From Polyangiaceae bacterium (GTDB taxonomy: Bacteria > Myxococcota_A > Polyangia > Polyangiales > Polyangiaceae), in contig JAICTZ010000001.1 in the NCBI GenBank assembly GCA_025936115.1, positions 62,001-126,000 of the forward strand: 64,000 bases of DNA. The letters run 5' to 3'. The notes beneath the pieces are model-generated. The model was given only the letters and a program-made list of their open reading frames with translations, was not told where the DNA came from and searched no databases. Both the position numbers and the translations under genes were made by a program. Positions 17,518 through 25,887 of the stretch are shown in pieces (the first letter of the stretch is position 1; each line of letters begins with the position of its first letter).

Positions 17518-17961
17518 ATGTCGAATCTTCGCCCCGTCGGTCATCACACCGTTACGCCGTCTTTCGTCGTTCGCGGCGCCGCCAAGGTCGTCAGTTTTCT
17601 GGAGAAGGTGTTCGGCGCCAAGGTCGTCGACCGGTACGACGGCCCCGAGGGAGCGCTGATGCACGCCGAGCTCATGATCGGAGACACGGTCGTCATGTGC
17701 GGCGACCCGATGCAGGGTTGGGAGCCCACGCCGGGAGCGTTCACCTACTACGTCGACGACGCGAAAGCCGTCGACGCGACCTACAAGCGAGCCCTCGAAG
17801 CGGGAGCGACCGCGATCAACGAGCCCAAGGACATGCCTTGGGGCTACCGCGCCGGGAGCGTCAAAGATCCGGGCGGCAGCCGCTGGACCATCTGCTCGGT
17901 GATCGAAGTCGTCTCGCGCGACGAGATCATGCGGCGGATGGCCAACATGAAAATGGAGTAG
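17518..17961 (+). CDS. VOC family (glyoxalase/PhnB-like) protein
   Basis: A 147-residue vicinal-oxygen-chelate fold protein of the PhnB/glyoxalase/bleomycin-resistance type. Two beta-alpha-beta-beta-beta modules are visible. The first has TVTPSFVVRGAAKVVSFLEKVFGA and LMHAELMIGDTVVMCGD; the second has GAFTYYVDDAKAVDATYKRALEAG and RAGSVKDPGGSRWTI, the usual C-terminal signature. A metal site built from His and Glu is possible, but the ligands cannot be assigned with certainty. A strong AAAGGAAA ribosome-binding site precedes the ATG. The substrate is unknown. Confidence 0.87.
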   Translation: MSNLRPVGHHTVTPSFVVRGAAKVVSFLEKVFGAKVVDRYDGPEGALMHAELMIGDTVVMCGDPMQGWEPTPGAFTYYVDDAKAVDATYKRALEAGATAINEPKDMPWGYRAGSVKDPGGSRWTICSVIEVVSRDEIMRRMANMKME

Positions 17962-17981
17962 TCGTCTCGAATCGAGGCGGC

Positions 17982-18329
17982 CTAAGCGTCAGGCTTGAGC
18001 CGCTTCGACACGAACACCGCGCTTGCAAACGCCGCTGCGATGACCGGGATGATCTTCCAGCGCATACGGGCCCCGTCTCTGCGATCTGCGGCAAAGTCGT
18101 CGACGAGCATCATCGCGCCTGGCTGCTCGTGCCGAGCTTTCATTTCCTGCCGATGCGCGTCGAACTCGCTGACGTGGGGCTCAGGGAACAGCTCGAACAT
18201 GATGACGGTTCCTACGCCGCCGACGATGAGCAGCGTCGCCGTCGAGGCGGCCGTCGCGATACGCCCGCGCCAAATCTTGCGCCGTGCGAGACGGACAGCT
18301 TCCTCGATTTCGCGATCCAGGTCCTCCAT
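17982..18329 (-). CDS. small two-helix membrane protein, unknown
   Basis: A 115-residue protein from the ATG at 18329. It has an N-terminal charged helix (EDLDREIEEAVRLARRKIWRG), a first membrane segment (about 26-48), a loop of about 35 residues rich in His, Glu and Asp, and a second membrane segment near the C-terminus (about 92-108) ending in KRLKP. No family was recognised. It is convergent with the VOC gene and has no obvious operon partner. In-frame codons upstream of 18329 do not look coding, which is why the shorter start was chosen. Confidence 0.55.
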   Translation of the reverse strand: MEDLDREIEEAVRLARRKIWRGRIATAASTATLLIVGGVGTVIMFELFPEPHVSEFDAHRQEMKARHEQPGAMMLVDDFAADRRDGARMRWKIIPVIAAAFASAVFVSKRLKPDA

Positions 18330-18466
18330 CGACGTCTCAGTATGCCAGCAAAGGTGGGCGATTGTCCCACTGTCTTCGACGCTGATTCGATCTGAGCTCG
18401 GAAGACGCGAGGAGATTTCGTGCGAGGCAATGAGTCGTGAGCTACGCTCGTTGACGAGGCTTGGTG

Positions 18467-19285
18467 ATGGGAGCGCGTCGTGCAGTCGTGAGGGCAATGA
18501 TGGTCACGACCCTAGTCGCTTGCGGCTCATCGCGGCACGAGCTCGAGACGTCGGGAGCTAGAGCCGGAGCCGGTGGTGAAGCCGGCCACGACGGGGGCAC
18601 TGGAGGCGGTGCCGCGGGCAGCGCGCCAGACTCGCGAGCGGGTCACGCGGGATCGGCGATGACCGCAGCCGCGGGCTCGAGCGGCGCGGCCGCCGGGCGC
18701 AGCGGTTCGGCGGGGATGGCAGCTCGGAGCAGTGGCGGAAGCGCCGGAATCTCGGCGGGCGGGACGGCTGGCGGTGATCCTACGGATTGGCGAGCGGCGT
18801 GCGCCGGCGTGACCATCAACGGAACCTGCCAAGGCAACATCTACGAATGGTGCGACTACTTCACGGGAGCGCTGAAGAGCATCGATTGCACTTCGCTCGG
18901 GATGACCTGCCGCGCAAACCCGACGGAACCTGGCGAGGTTGACCGGAACGGCTGCGTCGGCAGCTCCTGCACGAGCTCCGGTATCACCTGCGACGGCGAG
19001 CTCAGAACCACGTGTGTCGATGGACAGCTCGTCACGATGAACTGTACTAAACAGCACGGGCCCGGTGCCACCTGCACGATGACCTCCGGAAGCACGAGCT
19101 GCAGCGACGGCGAGGCATGCTCACCGCCGAAAACGATCGCTTGCGACGGCAACGTGATTAGACTCTGCACTGAGGATGGACAACGCAGGTACGTCGACTG
19201 CGCGCGCAGCGACCCGACAGGAACGTGCGCCGAGCTCAGCCCGGGCGCGTCCTACGGGTGCGGCGGCATCATCGTCGGCCCGTGA
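18467..19285 (+). CDS. Cys-rich repeat lipoprotein
   Basis: A 272-residue lipoprotein. TTG, GTG and ATG codons occur in succession at 18461-18469; the ATG is best spaced from a GAGG ribosome-binding site. The leader ends LVAC, then about 85 residues of Gly/Ala/Ser linker. The remaining roughly 165 residues contain three copies of a cysteine module (C-D/Q-G-x(4-5)-C-x(2-3)-G-x(5)-D/N-C, then T-C). The same pattern is found in the lipoprotein at 4927-6267, so the two are probably paralogues. It is likely a disulfide-stabilised surface protein of unknown function. Confidence 0.72.
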   Translation: MGARRAVVRAMMVTTLVACGSSRHELETSGARAGAGGEAGHDGGTGGGAAGSAPDSRAGHAGSAMTAAAGSSGAAAGRSGSAGMAARSSGGSAGISAGGTAGGDPTDWRAACAGVTINGTCQGNIYEWCDYFTGALKSIDCTSLGMTCRANPTEPGEVDRNGCVGSSCTSSGITCDGELRTTCVDGQLVTMNCTKQHGPGATCTMTSGSTSCSDGEACSPPKTIACDGNVIRLCTEDGQRRYVDCARSDPTGTCAELSPGASYGCGGIIVGP

Positions 19286-19343
19286 GCGAAAGAGGTCGCG
19301 TGACCGACGGAGAGTCGCGCGCCCAACGTACCAGGGATAGTCC

Positions 19344-19823
19344 TCAGCGCGAATCCAGCGCCCTGAGGATCAGATCTGCAAGGTATTCGTAGTCCTTCAT
19401 GAGAGGACCAACCGAGCTAGAGGTTTCACGGTGGTAAGCGACAAGGCCCTTGACCATGTCCCGCAATCGGTCAGCGCGGTCCGTGAGCTCTCCGTATCTA
19501 TGGACCAGCATCCTGCGCGCTCCCTTGGGCGCCGGGCCAAGGCGGACACTCTGCACGACGGGGTTCTGTCCCAGGAAGTACGCACAACTGATCTGCAGTT
19601 CGCACATGGCTTCACATTCTTCGTCGTCGCTGCCGTGGCACGTGCTTGTCCAGTTGGTCGCGCCGCATGATGCAACGTAGTCGTTGGCCTCTGCACATGC
19701 GGTCTTCTCAGTTGACGGCCCGTCGCTATGACTCCGGCCTGCACAAGCCAGCGTGCCGGCAGCCACGGTTGCGGCGCAGACTAGAGAACGCAGCGAGAAC
19801 AGTCCCATGGCTCCGCGCGACAT
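19344..19823 (-). CDS. small Cys-containing lipoprotein, unknown
   Basis: A 159-residue predicted lipoprotein. The ATG at 19823 has an AGGAAAA ribosome-binding site. The leader ends TLAC (Cys27). Six further cysteines cluster in residues 43-81 (CAEAN, ASCGA, TCHGS, EECEAMCELQISC), a pattern like secreted Cys-knot modules. The C-terminal 70 residues are charged and helical. It has no linker, unlike neighbouring lipoproteins. No family was recognised. Convergent with the Cys-rich lipoprotein at 18467-19285. Confidence 0.6.
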   Translation of the reverse strand: MSRGAMGLFSLRSLVCAATVAAGTLACAGRSHSDGPSTEKTACAEANDYVASCGATNWTSTCHGSDDEECEAMCELQISCAYFLGQNPVVQSVRLGPAPKGARRMLVHRYGELTDRADRLRDMVKGLVAYHRETSSSVGPLMKDYEYLADLILRALDSR

Positions 19824-19917
19824 TTTTCCTGTCCGCCCAATATGTACCAGGTTTCAGCTGCGTGGTGCGAGCGCAGCGATCGCCACGTCTGCTGCAAACC
19901 GCAGTTGGGCAGCGACG

Positions 19918-20187
19918 CTACTGCGACGTCATTCTCGTGTCGGAAACAGTGCTCGGCGCTCCTTTCCCGACCTGAACACGTAGATCGTGGATGTCATCCC
20001 GTCGCAGGACGATCGCTATGAGCCTTCCGTCACTCGCTCGGCGCAGCACGTTAGAACGGAGGACCTGAGGTAGCTCAACCTCTAGCTGATCGCCAAGACT
20101 CGCGTACGTTCCATCGGTGACACGGAAAACGAGCGCGAAGTCATTGTCGGTTTTCACCGTGCATGTGCTGCTGTCGTGGCGAACCAA
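19918..20187 (-). CDS. small hypothetical protein downstream of Sel1 gene
   Basis: An 89-residue protein with a TTG start at 20187, 17 bases after the Sel1 stop. The sequence alternates strands and charged turns (FALVFRVTDGTYASLGDQLEVELPQ then RLIAIVLRRDDIHDLRVQVG), suggesting a small beta-barrel-like domain. No family was recognised. The lack of an ATG or clear ribosome-binding site makes the start doubtful. Its position suggests coupling to the Sel1 protein. Confidence 0.45.
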   Translation of the reverse strand: MVRHDSSTCTVKTDNDFALVFRVTDGTYASLGDQLEVELPQVLRSNVLRRASDGRLIAIVLRRDDIHDLRVQVGKGAPSTVSDTRMTSQ

Positions 20188-20204
20188 TCTGGACGATCGC
20201 GCAT

Positions 20205-20696
20205 TCAGATCCAGCCTTTCTTAACTGTCCGCGACAGAACCGCAAGAGCTTCGCGAGCTCCGGCGTGTTTAGCTGACGCGGCTCTGCTGAGCCAATGCTT
20301 GGCTCGTCGAATGCTCCGCGCGACTCCGTCCCCATCACGGTAGCAGAGACCAAGATTGTACTGAGCCCGAACCAGGCCGGCGCCGGCCGCCAGGCGATAC
20401 CAGCGAACCGCCTCGGCGCGATTTTTTCGGACACCTCGGCCCTCGTGCAGGCAGTAGCCAAAGTCATTTCGCGCCTCCAGATCACCTCTGGCCGCAGCAA
20501 AACCGAACCAGTGCGCTGCAGCGCGAGCGTCCTTGGCCAGTCCGACACCATCTCGGAATCCGAGAGCCAGATTGTAGGCAGCAGCCGGATGCCCCCCTTC
20601 AGCTGCCAGCCGGTACCAACGCATTGCTTCACGACGGTTTCCGCGAGCACCACGACCGAAATCATAGCAAGTACCGAGGTAGAACTGCGCTCGCAC
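20205..20696 (-). CDS. Sel1-repeat (SLR) protein, probably 5'-truncated
   Basis: A 163-residue protein made of about four Sel1-like repeats of 36 residues each with the A-x(2)-LG-x(3)-G-x-G-V consensus: AQFYLGTCYDFGRG, AAYNLALGFRDGVG, ARNDFGYCLHEGRG and AQYNLGLCYRDGDG. SLR proteins form alpha-solenoid scaffolds for protein-protein contacts. The only start in frame is the GTG at 20696. However, repeat-like sequence continues in the same open frame upstream to about 20810 (HAQFRLGYRFAF and DWGRAAAFWRAAARQGH) with no start codon and no signal peptide. The gene therefore appears to have lost its 5' end. It is followed by a small hypothetical gene. Confidence 0.65.
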   Translation of the reverse strand: MRAQFYLGTCYDFGRGARGNRREAMRWYRLAAEGGHPAAAYNLALGFRDGVGLAKDARAAAHWFGFAAARGDLEARNDFGYCLHEGRGVRKNRAEAVRWYRLAAGAGLVRAQYNLGLCYRDGDGVARSIRRAKHWLSRAASAKHAGAREALAVLSRTVKKGWI

Positions 20697-20784
20697 GTGC
20701 CCCTGCCGGGCCGCAGCTCGCCAAAAGGCGGCAGCGCGCCCCCAGTCCCGACGCGCGGGATCGCGAGCGAAGGCAAATCGATAG

Positions 20785-21002
20785 CCGAGCCGAAACTGCG
20801 CGTGGCCGTGGCCTCCGAGGACGACATCATCGACGCGATTTCGAGCGAGCTCGGCTATTCGCTCGACGTGCTCGCCGGCGACGCCATGCTCAACGGCAAC
20901 GTCGGCTCAACGCATCGCATTCGCTTCGGCCGAGCCCAAAGCGCCGCACTCGCCAACACCGAGACGGAGTTTCTGATCGAGGATCTGGTTCCGATAAACT
21001 AG
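20785..21002 (+). pseudogene. 3' remnant of an unidentified gene
   Basis: On the + strand, a frame with clean G/C-ending codons encodes about 70 residues (LRVAVASEDDIIDAISSEL, then DVLAGDAMLNGNVGSTH, then FLIEDLVPIN) and ends at a TAG at 21002. Upstream the same frame is only a shadow of the Sel1 gene on the other strand. It looks like the C-terminal end of a gene whose 5' part was lost where it abuts the truncated Sel1 locus. No family was recognised. Confidence 0.4.
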
Positions 21003-21007
21003 CCGGC

Positions 21008-21796
21008 TCAACCCGGACCCGCGCCCGCCTTGCCCGAGCTGCCGGTTTGACCGCCTTGGCCGCCCATTCCCGACGAAGACCCGGCCGCACCGCCCTGTCC
21101 GAACGCACCACCGGTCGCCGGCGGTGCACCGTACATCGGGCCCCCGCCGAAGACCCCGCCCTGCCCGCCGTTGCCGCCACCGGCCGTGTTGGCGTTACCC
21201 GACATACCCCCGTTGCCGCTCGTCACCGGGTGCGTGCCGCCAGCGCCACCTTGCGGTGGACCACCGTACACCACGCCCGCACCGGCGAAACTCGGAGCAC
21301 CGGCGTTCGTCATGCCGCCCGAGCCGCCGACCGCGTGAGTGCCTCCGAATCCGGGTGGACCGCCGTACGTGCCGCCCGTGCCCGGCACGGCGCCGCCGTG
21401 ACCGCCAATCGCTTCGGTGCCGGCGTGCCCGCCAATTTCCGTGAAGCCGCCGGTGCCGACGCCTCCGCTGCCGGAATTCACGCTGCCACCGTTGCCGGAG
21501 TTCACGCTGCCCCCGTTGCCCGACTGCGGACTTCCTCCGCTCGCCGACCGCATACCGGCCGTGCCGGCGCGGCCCGCGGCGCCGTCGTCCTCCGATTCGC
21601 CGCTACATGCCGTAGCGAACGCGCCCGCAATGGTCGTTCCGAGCATGACCATCGCCGCACGGCTCATGCGCGGCCGGCTCACGTCGGGGATTTGCAAGCG
21701 CGCGGCAGCATCGAGCTCGGTGTCACAAAAAGGGCAAATCGTAGCGTGTGCGAGCACGTGTCGATTGCACTTCGAACAAGGCAAGTAGCGGGTCAT
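21008..21796 (-). CDS. zinc-ribbon / membrane-anchor / Gly-rich protein with YG(G/A)PP repeats
   Basis: A 262-residue protein whose ATG overlaps the radical SAM stop (ATGA). Residues 1-30 form a zinc ribbon (C7, C10, C21, C24). A hydrophobic segment at 47-64 ends in TAC, so it is either a transmembrane anchor or an internal lipobox-like site. Residues 65-262 are almost entirely Gly, Ser, Ala, Thr and Asn, with an octapeptide repeat (GGSVNSGN, about 95-110). Three regularly placed motifs follow: YGGPP (144-148), YGGPP (177-181) and YGAPP (222-226), plus two GGTH. The tight coupling to a SPASM radical SAM enzyme makes it a candidate substrate for peptide modification. The function is not established. 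Confidence 0.75.
   Translation of the reverse strand: MTRYLPCSKCNRHVLAHATICPFCDTELDAAARLQIPDVSRPRMSRAAMVMLGTTIAGAFATACSGESEDDGAAGRAGTAGMRSASGGSPQSGNGGSVNSGNGGSVNSGSGGVGTGGFTEIGGHAGTEAIGGHGGAVPGTGGTYGGPPGFGGTHAVGGSGGMTNAGAPSFAGAGVVYGGPPQGGAGGTHPVTSGNGGMSGNANTAGGGNGGQGGVFGGGPMYGAPPATGGAFGQGGAAGSSSGMGGQGGQTGSSGKAGAGPG
21461..21530. repeat. 24-bp tandem repeat in the Gly-rich gene
   Basis: Between two and three imperfect copies of a 24-base unit encode the octapeptide GGSVNSGN on the minus strand within the zinc-ribbon/Gly-rich gene. The copies differ at a few third positions, so the array has been stable for some time. Confidence 0.7.
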
Positions 21797-23136
21797 GGTG
21801 CGGGCTCCAGTGCTCCGGCGGGGCGCTCCGAAGTAGCGATGTCTTCGACGATCAATCGGAAAACTCCGGCGTCGAACGGCTTGCCGGGCGCCGCTTCGAC
21901 GCGTTCGATGCGTTCGCGCTTGCCGAGCCGCTGGTGCTCGAGCGCGCGGTGATGACAGAAGGGATTGTTCCCCGGCTTGCCGAGCAGCGTGTCGCCCATC
22001 CACGTGCAGCCGGAACGACAAGTGTCGGCGTAGTAGCAGTCGCGACAGTACCCCCAGAGATCGTCCACCGTGCGATCGCGCGTGTAGCGAATCGGTCCGC
22101 CGCGCTCCCACACGTCCACGAGCGCAGCGTCGCGAATATTGCCCGACGCCCACTTTTCCGTGACGAGCGAGGGGCAGCCCTTGATGGTGCCGTCCGCCTC
22201 GATGCCGACGACGGTCCTGCCGGCGCCACAACCCGCGCTGTGCGAATCGGGCATCCACGACGCGAGCAGCGTCTCGTACGGACCGAAGTAACCGAGACTG
22301 TTGCCGCGCCAGAGGAGGAGTCCGGCTTCGTCGGCGCGCGCCTTGAGCTTGGGTAAGAGCGGGAAGAGCTCCAAGAGATCGTAGGGTTGGAGCAACACTT
22401 CCGGCTCGTCGACGGCGCGGCCCATGGGCACGGTGAGATGCAGCTGCCACGCTCGCGAGCCGTGCTCGAGCATGAGCTCGAGCTGCGCCGGTAAATCACG
22501 CATGGTGAGACGATTGATTTGAGTGTTGTTGTTCACGCGCACGCCCGCGGCGCGCAAATTGTCCATCGCGTCGAGCGCCGCCCGGAACGAACCGCGCACG
22601 CCGCGGAGCCGGTCGTGCGTCTCCTCGAGCCCGTCGAGCGATACGGAGGCGTCGCGCAGGCCCGCTGCGAAAGCGCCCCGAGCGCGCTCGGCCGTCATGC
22701 CGCGACCGCCCGTCGTGAGGTTCGCGATCATGCCGCTTTGCGTGATCTCCTCGATCACGCGCACCCAATCGTCGCGCAGGTACGCTTCCCCGCCGATCAG
22801 CGACACCTCTTTCACGCCGAGCGCGGCGAGCTGGCGTACGAGATCGAGGCACTCCTCCGTGGAGAGCTCGTCGGGACGCGCCTTACCGGCGCGCGAGCCG
22901 CAGTGCCGGCACGCGAGATCGCACGCGAGAGTGAGCTCCCAGACGCAATAAATCGGACGGACGGCGTCGACCGCCCGCGCACTCTCGGCGAGCGGTAGCT
23001 TTCGTTTGGCGGGTGGAGCGAGCGGCGCGTGCGCCGATTCACGCGGGCGTGGCGCGAGCATCAAGCGCCGCCTGCCTTCGGGACCGAGCGGATCGGGACC
23101 GAGCGTCGTCGTACCTGACTCGAGCCGAGACCCCAT
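21793..23136 (-). CDS. radical SAM/SPASM-domain protein (putative peptide maturase)
   Basis: A 447-residue radical SAM enzyme. The 4Fe-4S motif CxxxCxxC is C72, C76, C79 (ACDLACRHC), followed by the GGEAYLR segment that helps bind SAM. The C-terminal third has a SPASM-type cysteine set, including CGAG, GCPS, CRDCYYADTCRSGC and a late FCHH, which usually binds auxiliary clusters in peptide-modifying enzymes. The ATG at 23136 follows a GAGGGG ribosome-binding site. The N-terminal 60 residues are Pro/Arg-rich and unusual. The gene overlaps the start of the Gly-rich YGxPP protein. The architecture suggests post-translational modification of a protein or peptide; a PqqE- or AlbA-like chemistry is possible but unproven. 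Confidence 0.88.
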   Translation of the reverse strand: MGSRLESGTTTLGPDPLGPEGRRRLMLAPRPRESAHAPLAPPAKRKLPLAESARAVDAVRPIYCVWELTLACDLACRHCGSRAGKARPDELSTEECLDLVRQLAALGVKEVSLIGGEAYLRDDWVRVIEEITQSGMIANLTTGGRGMTAERARGAFAAGLRDASVSLDGLEETHDRLRGVRGSFRAALDAMDNLRAAGVRVNNNTQINRLTMRDLPAQLELMLEHGSRAWQLHLTVPMGRAVDEPEVLLQPYDLLELFPLLPKLKARADEAGLLLWRGNSLGYFGPYETLLASWMPDSHSAGCGAGRTVVGIEADGTIKGCPSLVTEKWASGNIRDAALVDVWERGGPIRYTRDRTVDDLWGYCRDCYYADTCRSGCTWMGDTLLGKPGNNPFCHHRALEHQRLGKRERIERVEAAPGKPFDAGVFRLIVEDIATSERPAGALEPAP

Positions 23137-23319
23137 CAAGAGCCCCTCGTAGCAACACTCGAGCCATCCTGCGGAGCGTGCGACAACCCGGGATTTCCCC
23201 GAATTATCGACGGTCGCGTTGTGTCAGCCTGTGCCAGCCGCGGGCGCCGCCGGACAATTGCTTCCGACGCGCGCCCGGTACGACGACCTCGACCTGCGAA
23301 GAGAAAAGCTAAGGAAGCC

Positions 23320-24534
23320 TTACTCTGGAATGCAGTACTTACCTTCGGACGCGAGCTCGAGCGTGTACCCGCTCGGGCACGGCGCCATGTTCGGGTAGTT
23401 GGCGAACGGGATCGGGACGCACGAGCTTTTGCCCTCGCTCTGAACGTACACGGTGTAGTTCTGCGGGCAGGTGCCGCCTTTCGGAGTGTCCCAATCGTTC
23501 GGGCACGGGGTGGGCGTCACTTCCACGGTGTTGCTCGAGAGCTTGGAGGGAGACGCGTGCACGTTGTTGATGTAGGCCTGTCCGAAACCGCTGCTGCCGA
23601 ACGCGTCGAGGTCGAGCCACACTTCGTAAACGACGCGGTAATCCCACGCGGGTGTGGCAGCGTTGGGCGTGTAGTTCTCGTCGGTCGCCGGCGAGTCGGT
23701 CGTGTAGCAATAGCCGCAGCCATTGAGGTTGCGATCGAGCGACGTGGACGCTCCGAGGACGGCGGACGCATTACCGCTCACCACCTTGCCCTCGCCGCCC
23801 GTGACGCCGAGCGTCTGGTAGCCGCAGGCGCCCGACGCGGCCGTAATGTAATCCACGTCGAAGTCCATGACGGTCTTGCCGGCTCCGTCGGTCAGCAAGA
23901 GCTCGACGTGATCGCTGCCCACCAAGTCCGAGAACGTGTGCCCGTGCGGTCCCTTGGGCATCATCCCCGGCATCATGCCGGGCATCATGCCGCCCGGTGC
24001 CGGCGCTGCGTTGGCGCCCGCGTCGGTGCCAGCCGTCGTGTCGGTTCCGGACCAACCGCAGCACGCGTTCGCGCCGTAGGTGTTGTCGACGAACGCCGGG
24101 TCGAACGTGACGCGCAGGTGGATGACGCGCTTGCCGTCGATGACCTCGAGCACTTGTTCGATGGTTGCGAGCGGGTCGTCCGGTGTCGGGTCGGCGTCGC
24201 CCGTGAAGCAGAGCGTTGCCGGAGCGCGAATCACCGAGCTCGGATCGAACGTCGCGTGCGCCTCGCACGCACCGGTGCACTCGGACGCCGTTTCGGGTCC
24301 GCAGCCCGGCGTGAGCGGCAGGTACGACGTGCCCGAGCCCTGGAACTTGGGCCCGCCACTCGTCGTGCCGTTGCCGGAGCTCGTCCCGCTCGTTCCGCCG
24401 GCACCGTGACCGCTCGGTCCCGCGGCGCTCGCGCCGGACCCTTGGTTCGGGCCGGGGCTCGACTCCCCACCGCAAGCAGAGCTCGCCAGGGCGAGTCCCA
24501 CCACGCCGATCACGCTCGTTTTACGCCAATTCAT
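23320..24534 (-). CDS. secreted lipoprotein, unknown function
   Basis: A 404-residue lipoprotein starting at ATG 24534. The leader ends SSAC near residue 21, then a 45-residue Gly/Ser/Thr linker. The mature domain contains about 14 cysteines, a strand-rich body (KRVIHLRVTFDPAFVDNTYG, DHVELLLTDGAGKTVMDFDVDYI, YRVVYEVWLDLDAFG) and a GMMP repeat at its middle. The extended strand pairs suggest a carbohydrate- or ligand-binding sandwich. It resembles uncharacterised myxobacterial surface proteins. It lies 47 bases downstream of the vWA lipoprotein gene on the same strand, so an operon is likely. Confidence 0.7.
   Translation of the reverse strand: MNWRKTSVIGVVGLALASSACGGESSPGPNQGSGASAAGPSGHGAGGTSGTSSGNGTTSGGPKFQGSGTSYLPLTPGCGPETASECTGACEAHATFDPSSVIRAPATLCFTGDADPTPDDPLATIEQVLEVIDGKRVIHLRVTFDPAFVDNTYGANACCGWSGTDTTAGTDAGANAAPAPGGMMPGMMPGMMPKGPHGHTFSDLVGSDHVELLLTDGAGKTVMDFDVDYITAASGACGYQTLGVTGGEGKVVSGNASAVLGASTSLDRNLNGCGYCYTTDSPATDENYTPNAATPAWDYRVVYEVWLDLDAFGSSGFGQAYINNVHASPSKLSSNTVEVTPTPCPNDWDTPKGGTCPQNYTVYVQSEGKSSCVPIPFANYPNMAPCPSGYTLELASEGKYCIPE
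23956..23993. repeat. 12-bp tandem repeat encoding GMMP
   Basis: Three adjacent 12-base units (GGCATCATGCCG and variants) encode Gly-Met-Met-Pro three times on the minus strand. They produce six closely spaced methionines next to a His-containing segment. Methionine clusters of this kind can bind copper, but this is speculative. Confidence 0.7.
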
Positions 24535-24581
24535 GCTGTGCCTCGTTCGTGAAATGTCGAATGACGGAGAGAGTGGGCGTG

Positions 24582-25748
24582 TCAACGCACCGGCTTGGGC
24601 AGGGTCGCGCAGCCCACCGAAAATCTGAGGCTCGCCCCGGGAATCGAGACGTCGTCGCACGTCGCGGGGCAGAGCTCGACGGCGCGCGGCGCGTTGGGAT
24701 CGTCGAAGTACCAGCCGCCGGCCGTGTCGCAGCTCGCGGCGGAGTCGACGTAATACGCAGGCGTGAAGTCGCAGCCGGACGTCGAATACACGAGGTTCAA
24801 ACGCGAGTAGTCGAGCGCGCTCCCGTCGCTCGGCTTCGGGATCGAGAGCTCGCACGGGATCACGGCGTCGCCGCGGATGGCGTTGAGTGCGGCAAGGACG
24901 TTGGCGGTCACGTCCTGATCGCCGACGAGGTACGCGGAGCGCGTCTTACCCGCGGCGGCGATCTGGTTGAGATTGTCGAGCTCAGGGCCGACGCCGAGCA
25001 CGTAAGTCACGATGCCGCGCGAGCCGGTCGCGCAATCAGCCGTCGCCTTCACCGCGTCGTCGAGCGTCGGGCAACAGCCGCCGGCCGCGCACGAAACCGG
25101 AGCTTCTGGTTTGCCGTCCGTCATCAAGAGAATGACGAGCGCGCGCTCGGGATGTGCCGTCTTTTCGTCGCGAGCGTAGGAGCACGCCGCCCGCAGCGCG
25201 GCGCCGGTCGGCGTTTCTCCCGTCGGCATACTCGCGGCGAGCGAGGCGATGACGGCCTCGTGATCGGTCGTGACGGCCACGTCCGGCTGCGCGTACGCTC
25301 CCGGATCGCACGACGTACTCCCGATGGGCTGCGTGCCGAAATAACCGATGCCGACGCCGATGCCGCGACTCGCCGGATCGCGCAAAAACGCCGTCGCGGC
25401 GGCTTGAACCGCCTGCATGCGGGTCATGCCGCCCACGTCGTTCAGCATGGAGCCGGACGTGTCGAACATGATGTAAATGTCGAGCGGCACGCTCTCGCCC
25501 TCGAAGTCGTTACCCACGCAACCGTCGAAGGACGCCGCGCCGCATTCGCCGAGTCCGGAGACATCGCCGGGATTCGAGCCGGGCGTGCTCGGGTCCTGAC
25601 CAGTCACGTCGACCTTGACGTTGGCGGCTCCGGCGCTTCCCGAGGCGTGCGGCCGCGGCAACGCGCGATCGCCCTCTGCGTCGCTCGAGCAGCCGGGCAA
25701 CGCGGCCATTGCGACGAAGATGGCGGTGGCGGCGAGAAACTTGTTCAT
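24582..25748 (-). CDS. von Willebrand factor A domain lipoprotein
   Basis: A 388-residue lipoprotein from the ATG at 25748. The signal peptide ends LPGC at about residue 20. A vWA domain (about 85-290) begins with the metal-ion-dependent adhesion site FDTSGSM (DxSxS); the threonine ligand is in TGETPTGAA and an acidic residue is in LLMTDGKPE. An extra Cys-rich tail follows (STSGCDFTPAYYVDS, SCDTAGGWYFDDP, LCPATCDDV). vWA proteins usually mediate Mg-dependent adhesion or complex assembly on the surface. The tail is typical of myxobacterial secreted vWA proteins. It is upstream of the unknown lipoprotein. Confidence 0.85.
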   Translation of the reverse strand: MNKFLAATAIFVAMAALPGCSSDAEGDRALPRPHASGSAGAANVKVDVTGQDPSTPGSNPGDVSGLGECGAASFDGCVGNDFEGESVPLDIYIMFDTSGSMLNDVGGMTRMQAVQAAATAFLRDPASRGIGVGIGYFGTQPIGSTSCDPGAYAQPDVAVTTDHEAVIASLAASMPTGETPTGAALRAACSYARDEKTAHPERALVILLMTDGKPEAPVSCAAGGCCPTLDDAVKATADCATGSRGIVTYVLGVGPELDNLNQIAAAGKTRSAYLVGDQDVTANVLAALNAIRGDAVIPCELSIPKPSDGSALDYSRLNLVYSTSGCDFTPAYYVDSAASCDTAGGWYFDDPNAPRAVELCPATCDDVSIPGASLRFSVGCATLPKPVR

Positions 25749-25887
25749 GCTGAAGGCACGCGGAGGCGCGCTCAGCTCGTGAATGGGAGTTCGGGCGCAG
25801 GTTTCTGAGCCGCGGCCGGAAATCGCGATTCCCAAAAAAAAGCGCTGCCCGATCAGAAAATGCGGAAGCTTCCGCCATCAGTTCCCC

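Noticed and set aside
21461..21530. The Gly/Asn repeat considered as an ice-nucleation or PE-PGRS-like protein.
   Set aside because: Repeat length and composition do not fit those families; the zinc ribbon and YGxPP motifs set it apart.
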